Below are positions 17,873-26,400 of a DNA stretch of 64,000 nt, piece after piece. The DNA lies in the NCBI RefSeq assembly GCF_003031675.1, contig NZ_PYWX01000063.1:1-64000 (forward strand), read 5' to 3'. A program made the position numbers and the translations under genes. The notes beneath the pieces were generated by a model, which was not told the DNA's origin, ran no database searches, and worked only from the letters and a program-made list of their open reading frames with translations. Origin of the DNA: Pseudomonas palleroniana (GTDB lineage Bacteria; Pseudomonadota; Gammaproteobacteria; Pseudomonadales; Pseudomonadaceae). How positions within the stretch are numbered: the first letter of the stretch is position 1; every line of letters starts with the position of its first letter.

Positions 17873-18705
17873 CACAACGCTCCGTCGAGGCGGTCGATAA
17901 ACAGGCAGGCGGCCAACAGATCGGCAGCGCCGCCGGGGGAGGCATTCAGGGCCAGCAGTTGCAGGTCCAATTCGTGCAGTCGGCGGCGCCCGGCGAGGGT
18001 GGCGCTGCCGCCGGCCTCCAACACGGCTTGGGCACCCTGCTGCATGGCGCTGATCCCTTCAGGGCCGGCACGGTAGAGCACGCAGGTGTCGGCCAGCTCG
18101 GTCATGATCGCCAACAGCGCGTCCAGCCGAGCGTTCTGCTCACCGACGTTTTGCAGGCGGCTTGTACGCAGTTGCGGCAAGCCGCGTTGCATCACCGAAG
18201 GGAAGCCGAGCTGGGCTTCCTCGCGAGCACCACGCGCGCCGTAACGTTGCGCAACTTGTACGCCGTGGCTCAAGGGCTGCGGCGCATAGCGGTCATTGAG
18301 CAGGGCCAGCCTGGCGGCAGTCAGCGTGACAGCGCGGGGTTGCAACGCGGCGGCGGCGGTGAGCAGACCGAGCGCCCAGATCGCCCCACGATGAGTGTTC
18401 ACGCCTTGAGTGGTGATCAGCATCGCTTGCTCACCTTCGCGACCAATCTGCCCAAGGGCTTCGCGCAGGGGCAGGCCGATTTCATCGAATTCGATCGCCG
18501 CCTCGGCCATGGCCTTGAACATCGGCCACAACGACAACGCCGAGGCGTGCATCAGGCCCAGGTGCAGATCGCTGTGGGCGCCGTTGCCGCGACGGTCCAC
18601 CAAGGCGGGTTTGGGCGACAGGTCGGCCTCATCGATCAGCGCATCGACGGCCAGGTCGGCCAGCCGATCGGCAAGGCTGAGTTCATGCAGTTTGAGGGCG
18701 CGCAT
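17872..18705 (-). CDS. mdcB: triphosphoribosyl-dephospho-CoA synthase
   Basis: CitG/MdcB-family enzyme (277 residues) that makes the prosthetic-group precursor from ATP and dephospho-CoA. Characteristic segments are EVDPKPALVD-like [32 protein letters not shown] and [18 protein letters not shown]. Its start directly adjoins the mdcA stop with no gap. Confidence 0.92.
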   Translation of the reverse strand: MRALKLHELSLADRLADLAVDALIDEADLSPKPALVDRRGNGAHSDLHLGLMHASALSLWPMFKAMAEAAIEFDEIGLPLREALGQIGREGEQAMLITTQGVNTHRGAIWALGLLTAAAALQPRAVTLTAARLALLNDRYAPQPLSHGVQVAQRYGARGAREEAQLGFPSVMQRGLPQLRTSRLQNVGEQNARLDALLAIMTELADTCVLYRAGPEGISAMQQGAQAVLEAGGSATLAGRRRLHELDLQLLALNASPGGAADLLAACLFIDRLDGAL

Positions 18706-20376
18706 TTACCAGCTCCTGAACTTGGCGGGCGGGTTGTACAAACCACCGGACCACTCCACCAGGTCGGCCACGCTCTTGGCGGCCAACAGCTCGCGGGTGG
18801 CGTCGGTACGGCGGATGCCGAGGTCTTCGGGCAAGGCGATCAAACCTTCACGACGCATGCGTGCGGTGTCCTTGGGGTTATGGCGCATGCCGATGGCTGT
18901 TACGCCTGCAACGGCGGCGATCATCGCTTGGCGCTCTTCCAGCGAGCGCGCCTTGTACAGGTAGGCAATGCCTTCTTCGGTGAGCAGGTGGGTGACGTCA
19001 TCGCCGTAGATCATGATCGGCGCCAGCGGCATGCCGCTTTTACGGGCGACTTCCACTGCATCCAGGGTGTCGACGAAGGTGGGTTTGCCGCCTTCCTGGA
19101 AGGTCTCGACCATTTGCACCACGAGTTTCTTGCCTCGTTCAAGCAAGGCTTCCGGCGCGTCGTCGTGGCGCATATCCAGCCAGGCCGGTGTGCCATGCCG
19201 GCGGCCGCGTGGGTCGTGGCCCATGTTCGGCGCGCCACCGAAACCGGCGAGGCGGCCACGGGTGACGGTGGAGGAATGCCCATCGCCGTCCACTTGCAGG
19301 GTGGCGCCGATAAACAGGTCCACCGCGTATTGGCCGGCGAGTTGGCAGAACATCCGGTTGGAGCGCATCGAGCCATCACGGCCGGTGAAAAATACATCGG
19401 GCCGTGCGGCGATATAGTTTTCCATACCCAGCTCGGTGCCGAAACAATGCACGCTCTGCACCCAGCCGCTTTCGATGGCCGGGATCAGGGTTGGGTGTGG
19501 GTTGAGGGTCCAGTTACGGCAGATCTTGCCTTTGAGACCGAGGGATTCGCCATAGGTGGGCAGAATCAATTCAATCGCGGCGGTGTTGAAACCGATGCCG
19601 TGGTTGAGCGACTGCACATTGTGTTTTTCGTAGATGCCACGGATCGCCATCATCGCCATCAGCACATGCACCGGCTTGATGTGGCGCGGGTCGCGGGTGA
19701 ACAGCGGTTCGATGTAGAACGGCTTGTCCGCCACCACCACAAAATCCACCCAGCTCGCCGGGATATCGACGCGGGGCAAGTCAGTAACGTCGTCCACCAA
19801 CTGATTGACCTGCACGATGACGATGCCATCGCTGAACGCAGCGGGCTCGATCAAAGCCGGGGTGTCTTCGGTACTGGCGCCGGTGTAGATGTTGCCGGCG
19901 CGGTCAGCCATGAAACCGGCGGAGAGCACCACGTTGGGGATCAGGTCCACCACCAGTCGCGCATAGAGTTCGATGTAGGTGTGGATCGCGCCGATTTCCA
20001 GCAGGCCATCTTCCAGCAACTGGCTGATGCGCAGGGATTGGGTGCCGGCGAAAGAGAAATCCAGCTTACGAGCGATGCCTTTTTCAAACAGGTCCAGGTG
20101 CTCGGAACGGCCGACACTGGGCATGATCATGTGCAAATCGTGGAGCTTGGCCGGGTCGGCCTTGGCCAGGGAGCGCGAGAGGAAATCGGCCTGCTTCTGG
20201 TTGTTGCCTTCCAGCACGACGCGGTCGCCGGGGAGGATCAGGGCTTCAAGGGCCTCGACGATTTTGTCACTGGCCAGCACGGCCCCGTCTGCGTATTGCC
20301 GGACCAACCCGAGGCGCCGCTGCTTCTCGTCGCGCCGCCGCGTCCAGCGCGAGTCGGGGGTGATTGTTGTTGTCAT
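18706..20376 (-). CDS. mdcA: malonate decarboxylase alpha subunit (acetyl-S-ACP:malonate ACP transferase)
   Basis: First and largest gene of the operon. This 556-residue transferase swaps acetyl for malonyl on the carrier protein. Segments such as VVLEGNNQKQADFLSRSLAKADP, DLIPNVVLSAGFMADRAGNIYTGAS and PTYGESLGLKGKICRNWTLNPHPTL identify the family. GGAGCGACC precedes the ATG. With mdcB to mdcH and madLM downstream, the cell should grow on malonate by converting it to acetate and CO2 without free malonyl-CoA. Confidence 0.96.
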   Translation of the reverse strand: MTTTITPDSRWTRRRDEKQRRLGLVRQYADGAVLASDKIVEALEALILPGDRVVLEGNNQKQADFLSRSLAKADPAKLHDLHMIMPSVGRSEHLDLFEKGIARKLDFSFAGTQSLRISQLLEDGLLEIGAIHTYIELYARLVVDLIPNVVLSAGFMADRAGNIYTGASTEDTPALIEPAAFSDGIVIVQVNQLVDDVTDLPRVDIPASWVDFVVVADKPFYIEPLFTRDPRHIKPVHVLMAMMAIRGIYEKHNVQSLNHGIGFNTAAIELILPTYGESLGLKGKICRNWTLNPHPTLIPAIESGWVQSVHCFGTELGMENYIAARPDVFFTGRDGSMRSNRMFCQLAGQYAVDLFIGATLQVDGDGHSSTVTRGRLAGFGGAPNMGHDPRGRRHGTPAWLDMRHDDAPEALLERGKKLVVQMVETFQEGGKPTFVDTLDAVEVARKSGMPLAPIMIYGDDVTHLLTEEGIAYLYKARSLEERQAMIAAVAGVTAIGMRHNPKDTARMRREGLIALPEDLGIRRTDATRELLAAKSVADLVEWSGGLYNPPAKFRSW

Positions 20377-20600
20377 GGTCGCTCCACGAGGGTTGCTGTC
20401 GTGGGCTGTACCTTAGGAGTGAAACTGGGGGGTATCAATCAAGCTGGGCGGCGGACTGTTACGGTTGGAGTAACGAAACAGCAACAACCACGGCCTCTAG
20501 CCAGATTCAGTCCAAAAATTGGAGGGGTTGCTCAGAGGTGTTTGGCAGGAAGCACTCATGATAAAGCGCCTGAACATTCGGACAGCAAAAACCCATCCTG
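20377..20600 (-). promoter_or_regulatory. mdc operon upstream region with candidate MdcR site
   Basis: Non-coding upstream region of mdcA. It contains a 17-base interrupted palindrome, GTTAC-N7-GTAAC (20458-20474), about 85 bases before the mdcA start, which includes the T-N11-A pattern favoured by LysR proteins. Together with 20601-20768 this is a gene-free stretch of about 390 bases; the rest of it is a REP pair. Confidence 0.45.
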
Positions 20601-20730
20601 TAGTGAGCGGGCTTGCCCCGCGCTGGGTGGCGGAGCCGCCCCAAACCCAGGCGCCTCGTTCTACCTGAAACAACGCGGCGTCCCTGTTGGGGCGGCTTCG
20701 CCACCCAGCGCGGGGCAAGCCCGCTCACTA
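20601..20730. repeat. inverted REP pair, TAGTGAGCGGGCTTGCC type
   Basis: The outer arms TAGTGAGCGGGCTTGCCCCG and its complement flank inner arms GGGTGGCGGAGCCGCCCC and GGGGCGGCTTCGCCACCC. The whole can fold into a long cruciform or stem. The same family occurs at 59412-59579. Confidence 0.85.
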
Positions 20731-20768
20731 CATTGAATGTTGCAGGCCCAACGCGCAGCATCGGTCAA

Positions 20769-21188
20769 TCACAACGCCATCACCACCTTGACTCCTCCAA
20801 GGCTTTCAAGAACGTAGCTGCTGTACTCATACACTCGCCCCCGAACATCCAAGCGAAGCACGCCCTCATGCCCACTGACTTGCACAGTGGGCTCCTGGGT
20901 TTTCAGAAAGGGGTGTGCCGAGACCAATGTCTTGAGTAGCTCCTGATCATTACCCAGATCCTTATGCACGTAGTACCTGTAGGAAAAAACCACCGTCGCG
21001 CCCCCCTGACCATCCCGAGCGCCGTAGATAGAGGTGCCGTTACCCAGGGAATACTTGAGTACTACCTCATCCAACTGCGGCGTACCGGGGCTCATCAACC
21101 AACTGATCGCCAAGTACCCGAGACACATCACCAGCAGCCCGTTGAGCAGGCCTTGAGCCGGCCATTTAATATCCTTGGCTTTTCGCAT
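20769..21188 (-). CDS. hypothetical membrane-anchored protein, possible orphan immunity protein
   Basis: 139 residues with a basic N-terminus, one transmembrane helix (about 13-32) and a soluble domain of about 105 residues rich in beta-type segments. I do not recognise the family. Its ATG lies inside the last 23 bases of a decayed toxin C-terminus, in another frame. Toxin and immunity genes of polymorphic systems are often packed this way, so an immunity role is inferred from position only. The frame is otherwise open upstream to 21383, but that part reads out of frame through the toxin remnant. Confidence 0.55.
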   Translation of the reverse strand: MRKAKDIKWPAQGLLNGLLVMCLGYLAISWLMSPGTPQLDEVVLKYSLGNGTSIYGARDGQGGATVVFSYRYYVHKDLGNDQELLKTLVSAHPFLKTQEPTVQVSGHEGVLRLDVRGRVYEYSSYVLESLGGVKVVMAL

Positions 21189-21368
21189 ATTCGATACCCT
21201 CCTTGATCCAGTGCTGGTCAATCTGATCATCGCCGTACGGCGCGTCTCCCCACCAGTCTCCAAACTCCGCCCGGGACGTCCCTGCTGCCTTGCCGCTCGC
21301 AACAGCACGCCTTCCGGAAATCCCAGTACCGTGCCGGTAACGCCGTAGTTGAAGTTGCCGAACGCCTT
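21166..21368 (-). pseudogene. C-terminal remnant of a polymorphic toxin (type 44-like)
   Basis: Only the last 65 or so codons remain. They read FGNFNYGVTGTVLGFPEGVL then, after a one-base frame change near 21290, GTSRAEFGDWWGD, PYGDDQIDQHWIKEGIEY and a stop at 21166. The NFNYG..G..LGF and PYGDD..D..WI pattern is what I recall from C-terminal polymorphic toxins annotated as type 44. Upstream the match ends abruptly at a junction with a higA fragment. The family assignment is from memory and moderately sure; the decay is plain. Confidence 0.5.
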
Positions 21369-21410
21369 TGGCTGTCGATGCAAAATGCCTACGACCTATG
21401 GCATGCCTAG
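21369..21410 (+). pseudogene. 3' fragment of a higA-type antitoxin gene
   Basis: Thirteen codons (WLSMQNAYDLWHA then TAG) match the intact higA at 22813-22851 (WLSMQSAYDLWQA) at 35 of 39 bases. No upstream part of higA or higB adjoins it. It abuts the opposite-strand toxin remnant, which marks a recombination junction at about 21368. Confidence 0.7.
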
Positions 21411-21433
21411 GTCTGGAAGCGAACATATTTGTG

Positions 21434-21522
21434 TGTGGGAGGGGGCTTGCTCCCGATGGCTTGCTACCTGTCGATACATCCTTGGCTGACCCACCGCTAT
21501 CGGGAGCAAGCCCCCTCCCACA
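21434..21522. repeat. REPIN doublet (REP core forward, then inverted)
   Basis: TGTGGGAGGGGGCTTGCTCC and its complement are separated by a short spacer, forming the classic head-to-head REP doublet. It lies in the gene-poor stretch 21189-21569, which otherwise holds only the toxin and antitoxin remnants. Confidence 0.92.
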
Positions 21523-21569
21523 CTCGCTCAGTGGTGTTTGTCAGTAAGCAGTCCCGCAGAGGGACCGCT

Positions 21570-21809
21570 TCACACTTCCGGCGACGGGCTGACTTGCTCC
21601 AGCGCACGATCCACCAACAACTGCCCCAACTCCACCATTTGCTGGATCCCGAGCATAACGGCGCGCTGGGACGTGTCCAGGTCAAAAGCCAGATTGCAGG
21701 TGAGAACGTTGAGGGAGGACAGGGTTTCGCTGGCGTTGACCAGCAGGGTTTCGGTGTTTTGATGAGGGTTTACGGTGAAGATTGGTGGGTGAGGCGTAGG
21801 TTTGATCAT
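21570..21809 (-). CDS. DUF6124-family small protein (shortened)
   Basis: 79 residues starting MIKPTPHPP and continuing directly into IFTVNPHQNTETLLVNASETL, TCNLAFDLDTSQRAVML and GIQQMVELGQLLVDRALEQV. This is the small Pseudomonas family once called DUF3077, of unknown function. As I recall, relatives are about 110-120 residues with a linker and helix (SPYESLDSKKL type) between the MIKPTPNPP start and the conserved domain; here that segment is missing. It is preceded by a long structured leader. Whether this copy is functional is unclear. Confidence 0.7.
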   Translation of the reverse strand: MIKPTPHPPIFTVNPHQNTETLLVNASETLSSLNVLTCNLAFDLDTSQRAVMLGIQQMVELGQLLVDRALEQVSPSPEV

Positions 21810-21967
21810 GATTCGCAGCTCCGATATGGGATGGAAACTGCCCTCTTCCGCTTGCACGCGAATTAAGGTGGCAGCCGTGCGCAGGTGTGCAAGACCGGGC
21901 ATATCGGACCCCGGCAGATCCCGAAGAATCTCCCACGCACAGCCGCCATAACAAGTACAGCAGACAT

Positions 21968-21995
21968 AAAAACGCCCACTGAATGGCTATGGGCG
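21968..21995 (-). terminator. terminator-like hairpin inside the DUF6124 leader
   Basis: Read on the minus strand: CGCCCA, an 11-base loop, TGGGCG, then TTTTTA. It is an intrinsic-terminator shape placed about 160 bases before the DUF6124 start codon, so it could act as an attenuator or end a small upstream RNA. Confidence 0.55.
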
Positions 21996-22292
21996 CTGGT
22001 GCGCCGACATGTAACCGGACTTGCACGTCCGTGTCACCGTTTTTTGCGATGACGGGACGAAGACTAGGCGCGCCGACTGCACGCGACAAGTTCATGCACG
22101 GCCCAAAATCTTGCAGGAAAAATCCTGAGCAACCGCCTCCCCTCATTACCCCTACAGGCAGCAAAGAATGCTCCGACAGGCTTTTCAGGTTGTTGCTCGG
22201 AACTCGCCTCTCTAGCCTTTTCCATCCGAATCGTGCCACGGGCAGGCATCATGAATCCGACTGTTAAATTCGATGCAAGGTCATTGCAGGGC

Positions 22293-22304
22293 GTGATGCA
22301 TCAC
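22293..22304. promoter_or_regulatory. candidate HigA operator
   Basis: A perfect 12-base palindrome, GTGATGCATCAC, sits 15 bases before the higB start, with a partial repeat (ATCAC) following. HigA antitoxins bind palindromes overlapping their own promoter. Assignment is by position and symmetry. Confidence 0.5.
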
Positions 22305-22318
22305 ATCACAATTACGCC

Positions 22319-22597
22319 ATGATCGTCAGCTGGAAACATAAGGGCCTTAGGGCCTTCTATGAGACCGGTTCAACCAGAGGCATCAACGCAAACCATGCAA
22401 AGCGCTTGCGCCGTGTTCTGCTCATTCTGGACAAAGCCGAGCACCCTGATGCGCTGGACCTGCCTGGCTGGCGCTTCCATCGTTTGAAGGGCGACCTGAT
22501 CGACTACTGGTCCGTCAGCATAAGTGGTAACTGGCGCATCATTTTTCGGATGTTCGACGACCAGGTCGAATTGGTCGATTATCTTGACTACCACTGA
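22319..22597 (+). CDS. higB: type II toxin HigB (RelE/ParE-superfamily mRNA interferase)
   Basis: 92 residues. HigB-family toxins cleave mRNA on the ribosome. Family features are HKGLRAFYETGSTRGI at the N-terminus, the DLPGWRFHRLKGDLIDYWSV core and the C-terminal SGNWRIIFRMFDD with basic residues typical of the active site. The toxin-first order with the antitoxin 14 bases downstream is typical of higBA. It looks intact. Confidence 0.92.
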   Translation: MIVSWKHKGLRAFYETGSTRGINANHAKRLRRVLLILDKAEHPDALDLPGWRFHRLKGDLIDYWSVSISGNWRIIFRMFDDQVELVDYLDYH

Positions 22598-22611
22598 GTG
22601 GAGGTATCGAT

Positions 22612-22899
22612 ATGGGTATGCACAACCCACCTCACCCAGGTGAAATTCTGCTTGAGGATGTGGTTCCCTCGCTGGGTATCACTATCACGGAAATGGCGCG
22701 GCGCCTCGGCTTCGCGCGAGAAACCTTTTCAAGGATCCTGCATGGCCGCGCCCCGGTCAGCCCGGACCTTGCCGTTCGGCTGGAACGGGCCGGCGTAAGT
22801 ACTGCCCAGTTATGGTTGTCGATGCAAAGTGCCTACGACCTGTGGCAGGCCGAACATCGGGAGCAGCCGGTGATTGAGCGGTTTGTACGGCTTGAGTAG
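22612..22899 (+). CDS. higA: antitoxin HigA (HTH, XRE family)
   Basis: 95 residues. The start MHNPPHPGEIL is the standard HigA N-terminus, here preceded by MG. The helix-turn-helix is GITITEMARRLGFARETFSR (about 23-42), and the WLSMQSAYDLWQAEH segment (from about 68) is typical of the family. It neutralises HigB and represses its own promoter. A fragment of a second higA lies at 21369-21410. Confidence 0.93.
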   Translation: MGMHNPPHPGEILLEDVVPSLGITITEMARRLGFARETFSRILHGRAPVSPDLAVRLERAGVSTAQLWLSMQSAYDLWQAEHREQPVIERFVRLE

Positions 22900-22968
22900 C
22901 AAACACGAACGTCCAGACGCAGCAGATCAACCGGCCCGCGACGTGGCCTCCCCCCACACGTTGATTCG

Positions 22969-22999
22969 TAAAAGGCCTGAAAACAGAGCAATTCAGGCC
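22969..22999 (-). terminator. terminator at the end of the Pil-Chp operon
   Basis: On the minus strand an 8-base stem, GGCCTGAA with its complement TTCAGGCC (loop 22982-22991), is followed by TTTTACG. Its 5' arm overlaps the last codons of chpC. Confidence 0.7.
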
Positions 23000-23448
23000 A
23001 GGCCGGACTCGACCAGCAGTGCTTCCAGCCCCATCAAGTCCGGCACCTTCGCCACATGCTCCCCCACCTGCACCGCCGCCAACTCCAGGGGGCACAGGGG
23101 GACGTCCACATAGCTCAACTGGCTGTCGAGCTTGTACGAGCGGGGAATCCCCTGGATCACCATCGCAATGAACTTCAATGTCGGCCGCCCGCCCAGCGTA
23201 TTCAGCACGACGATCCGCGAGCGTTCGCTTGTGACGATGGCTTCACCGCACACCGCTTCAAAACTGATCAATGGCAACTGCCGATCGCGCCAGGTGACTT
23301 GCCGCAAATACCAAGGGGGTGCATCGCTGGCCGGTTCGCCGCGTTGGAAGTCGATGAGTTCGGCCACGGCGACGTTGGGCAGCACCAGGTGGCGGTCAGC
23401 CAGAGGTAGCAGCAGGCCGGTGACTTGGCTGGCGCGGTGGTCAAGCAT
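22993..23448 (-). CDS. chpC: CheW-like chemotaxis adaptor ChpC
   Basis: 151-residue CheW-domain protein of the Pil-Chp system (LLLPLADRHLVLPNVAVAELIDF, LPLISFEAVCGE, RIVVLNTLGGRPTLKFIAMV). In P. aeruginosa ChpC is a second coupling protein feeding specific signals into ChpA. The ATG at 23448 overlaps the chpA stop by 8 bases, leaving no room for a chpB gene between them. Confidence 0.88.
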   Translation of the reverse strand: MLDHRASQVTGLLLPLADRHLVLPNVAVAELIDFQRGEPASDAPPWYLRQVTWRDRQLPLISFEAVCGEAIVTSERSRIVVLNTLGGRPTLKFIAMVIQGIPRSYKLDSQLSYVDVPLCPLELAAVQVGEHVAKVPDLMGLEALLVESGLA

Positions 23449-26400
23449 GGGACTTGCTCCAATAGGCGATGCTTTCCAGCAGCACCGACTCTTGATACGG
23501 CTTGCCGAGGTAGTCGTTGACACCAATGGCCATGGCGCGATCGCGGTGTTTCTGGCCGGTGCGCGAGGTGATCATGATGATCGGCAGGCGCATCAGGCGC
23601 GGGTCGTTGCGCACCTGCATCGCCACTTCGAAACCGTCCATGCGCGGCATTTCAATGTCGAGCAGCATCAGGTCCGGCGTGTGTTCTTCAAGCACGGCAA
23701 TGGCATCGATGCCGTCCTTGGCAGTGAGGACGTTCATGCCGTTGCGCTCCAGCAGGCGGCTGGTGACTTTGCGCACAGTGACCGAGTCGTCCACCACCAG
23801 CACCAGCAGCGGGCGCTTTTTCAGCGGGTCGTTGAGCACCAGCGGCGCATCGACCACCTGGGCCGGCAAGGCCGGTTGCCGGGCGCGGATATGGGCGAGC
23901 AAGTCGATGATCAGCACCACGCGTCCGTCACCCAGGATCGTCGCCCCGGACAAACCCTGCACGCCCGCAAACTGTGGCCCCAGGGCTTTCACCACGATCT
24001 CTCGCGTACCGGCCATGGCGTCCACGTGTACCGCCACGTGACGTTCATTGCATTGCACCAGCAGCACCGGCACCGGCTGGTACTGGCCGAGCAATTTCGG
24101 GCGAGCGCCGGTATGCAACAGATCGCCAAGGTAAAACAATTCGTAGCGCTGGCCGGCGTATTCATAACTCGGTGGGTCTTGCTGATAGTGCCCCGCCAGT
24201 TCATGGGGCAGGACGCGCACCAACCCCTCAATGGTGTTGAGCGGGATCGCGTATTGATCGTCGGCGCATTGCACCATCAGCGCACGGTTGACCGAGACGG
24301 TAAACGGCAGGCGAATACGGAAGTGCACGCCCATGCCCGGTGTCGAGTCGATCACCATCGAGCCGCCCAGTTGGCGCACTTCTTCATGCACCACGTCCAT
24401 GCCGACGCCTCGCCCGGAAATCTGCGTGATTTTTTCCGCAGTGGAAAAGCCTGGCTGCAAAATGAACTGCAACACATCACGGTCGCTCATCTCCTGCTGA
24501 GGAGCCAGCAGGCCGCGCTTGATCGCCTTGCGCCGCACCGCGTCCAAGGGTACGCCGGCGCCGTCGTCGCGCATGTCGAAGACTATATCACCGCCTTCGT
24601 GGGTCAGGTCCAAGGTGATGCGGCCCTTCTCCGGCTTGCCGGCCAACAGCCGTACCTCGCGCGACTCCAGGCCATGGTCGACGGCGTTGCGCAACATGTG
24701 TTCCAGCGGCGCCACCATGCGTTCCAGCACGTTGCGGTCCATTTCGCCCTCGGCATTGCCGACCACGAACTCCACGTCCTTGCCCAACTCCTCCGCCACC
24801 TGCCGCACGATACGCTTGAGGCGCGGCAGCATCCGTTCAAACGGCACCATGCGCGTGCGCATCAAGCCTTCCTGCAACTCGGTGTTGATGCGGGCTTGTT
24901 GCTGCAACAGGTTGTGGGCGTCCTGATTGCGGCGGTCGAGGGTTTCCTTGAGGTCCAACAGGTCGAACGCCGACTCCGACAGCGCTCGCGACAATTGTTG
25001 CAGCTGCGAATGGCGGTCCATTTCCAGCGGGTCGAACTCCTCATAGCCCAGGCGCTCGGCCTCGGCCTGCTGGTGGCTGAGGATACGGCCCTGGGTTTCA
25101 GTCTCGAGGCGACGCAACTGGTCGCGCATGCGCTCGATCGTGGTCTCCACCTCATTGAGGGCAACGCGTGCGTCGTTGACTTGCTGCTCGATGCGCCCCT
25201 GCAGGATCGAAGTTTCGCCGGCCAGGTTAACCAGGTCGTCCAGCAGGTCGGCGGAGATTTTCACCATATCCGCCGCAGGGTCGACCGCAGCCTCGGTCTT
25301 GCCGCCGGGCAAGGCGACCGGTACCGGCGGCTCGTCGCCGGCCTGCACCAGGCTTTTGATGCGCCCGATGAGCTTGTCCACCGACCCTACCGGCAACCCC
25401 TGTGCCACGGCGTCGATCATCTGCGCCAGGCGGTCATGACAGCCTTGCAGTAACGCGAACAGTTCGGCGGAAGGCGCCAGCTGGCCGGCGGATAACCCTT
25501 CGCAGAGAAATTCCAGTTCATGCGCCAAGTCGCCAATCGGCGCGATTTCGACCATGCGTGCACCGCCCTTGAGGGTGTGCAGGTCACGCAGCAGGGTTTC
25601 CACTTCCTGACGATTACTCGGCTCAGCCTGCCAACGCGCCAGTGCACTGCCGGAGCTGTCGAGAATATCGGCGGCTTCTTCGAGGAAGATATCCAGCAGC
25701 TCAGGGTCGGCACCCTGGGTGGGCGCTGCCGTGGCGGCAGCGGGCGCAGTGCTGCCCTGGCGCAATGTGCGCACCCTGGCGACCAGCTCGCCGCTGTCGC
25801 TCAAGGGCTGGTGGTGCTGCAGTTCTTCGAGTTGCAAGGCCAGCCGCTCGTGGCAGGCCATCAGCACCTGGGACAGCTCGGTGGAATAACTGTAGCGGCG
25901 GTCCACCAGGCCCTCATAAAGGCCCTCCAGCTCATGGGCCAGGTCGCCGATCGGCCCTATTTCGGCCATGCGTGCACCGCCCTTGAGGGTGTGCAGATCG
26001 CGTTGTAATGACGACAACGGCGCGGCACTGTCGGGCTCCAGCAACCAGCGCTTGAGCGATTGCCCGGCGCTGTCGAGGATATCGACCGCTTCTTCCAGGA
26101 AGATCTCGACCAGTTCATCGTCCACGGCCGTGTCGTGGTCGAGCCTTGCAGTCGCGGCGCCCAGTTCGGTAATGCTCGGAGCGCGGCTGCCGTCACGTTT
26201 GATCAGGCCGGTGGCGGAGGGGTCGAGGGCTTCATCCAGCAGCTCGCGCAAGGCTTCGACCCGCGCCGGTGCCGGGCTGATTTCCTGGCCGGCGGCCAGT
26301 TGGTCGAGCATGTTGATCAGCGCTTCATGGGCCTGTTCGGCCTCCTGGAAAAACCGTTCGCTGACCGCCAGGCTGCTCTCTTCCACGGCGCCATACAGGT

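Larger units (their letters stand above)
21810..22318 (-). other. 500-base gene-free leader region of the DUF6124 gene and higBA upstream region
   Basis: I see no convincing gene. On the minus strand, leading to the DUF6124 start, there is a stem CGGAC-GTGCAA-GTCCG (about 22019-22034), then a hairpin followed by a T-run (21968-21995), then ATGGCGGCTGTGCGTGGGAG and a CCGGG/CCCGG stem (about 21894-21915). From memory, similar sequence recurs upstream of this small-gene family in other Pseudomonas genomes. A 185-codon open frame crosses it but looks like a by-product. The plus-strand right end holds the higBA promoter. Confidence 0.5.

Noticed and set aside
16864-20736. A 1290-codon open frame on the plus strand opposite the mdc operon
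   Set aside because: It mirrors mdcA-mdcD, which are certain genes. Long antisense frames are common in GC-rich DNA, and this one has no recognisable domain or ribosome site.
21189-21383. Extending the possible immunity protein 65 codons upstream
   Set aside because: That part reads the toxin remnant in the wrong frame and the antisense of the higA fragment. The ATG at 21188 fits a normal membrane-anchored start.
21682-22239. A 185-codon minus-strand frame over the DUF6124 leader
   Set aside because: It overlaps the DUF6124 gene in another frame, passes through a terminator-like hairpin, has no good ribosome site and looks like translation of a structured non-coding region.
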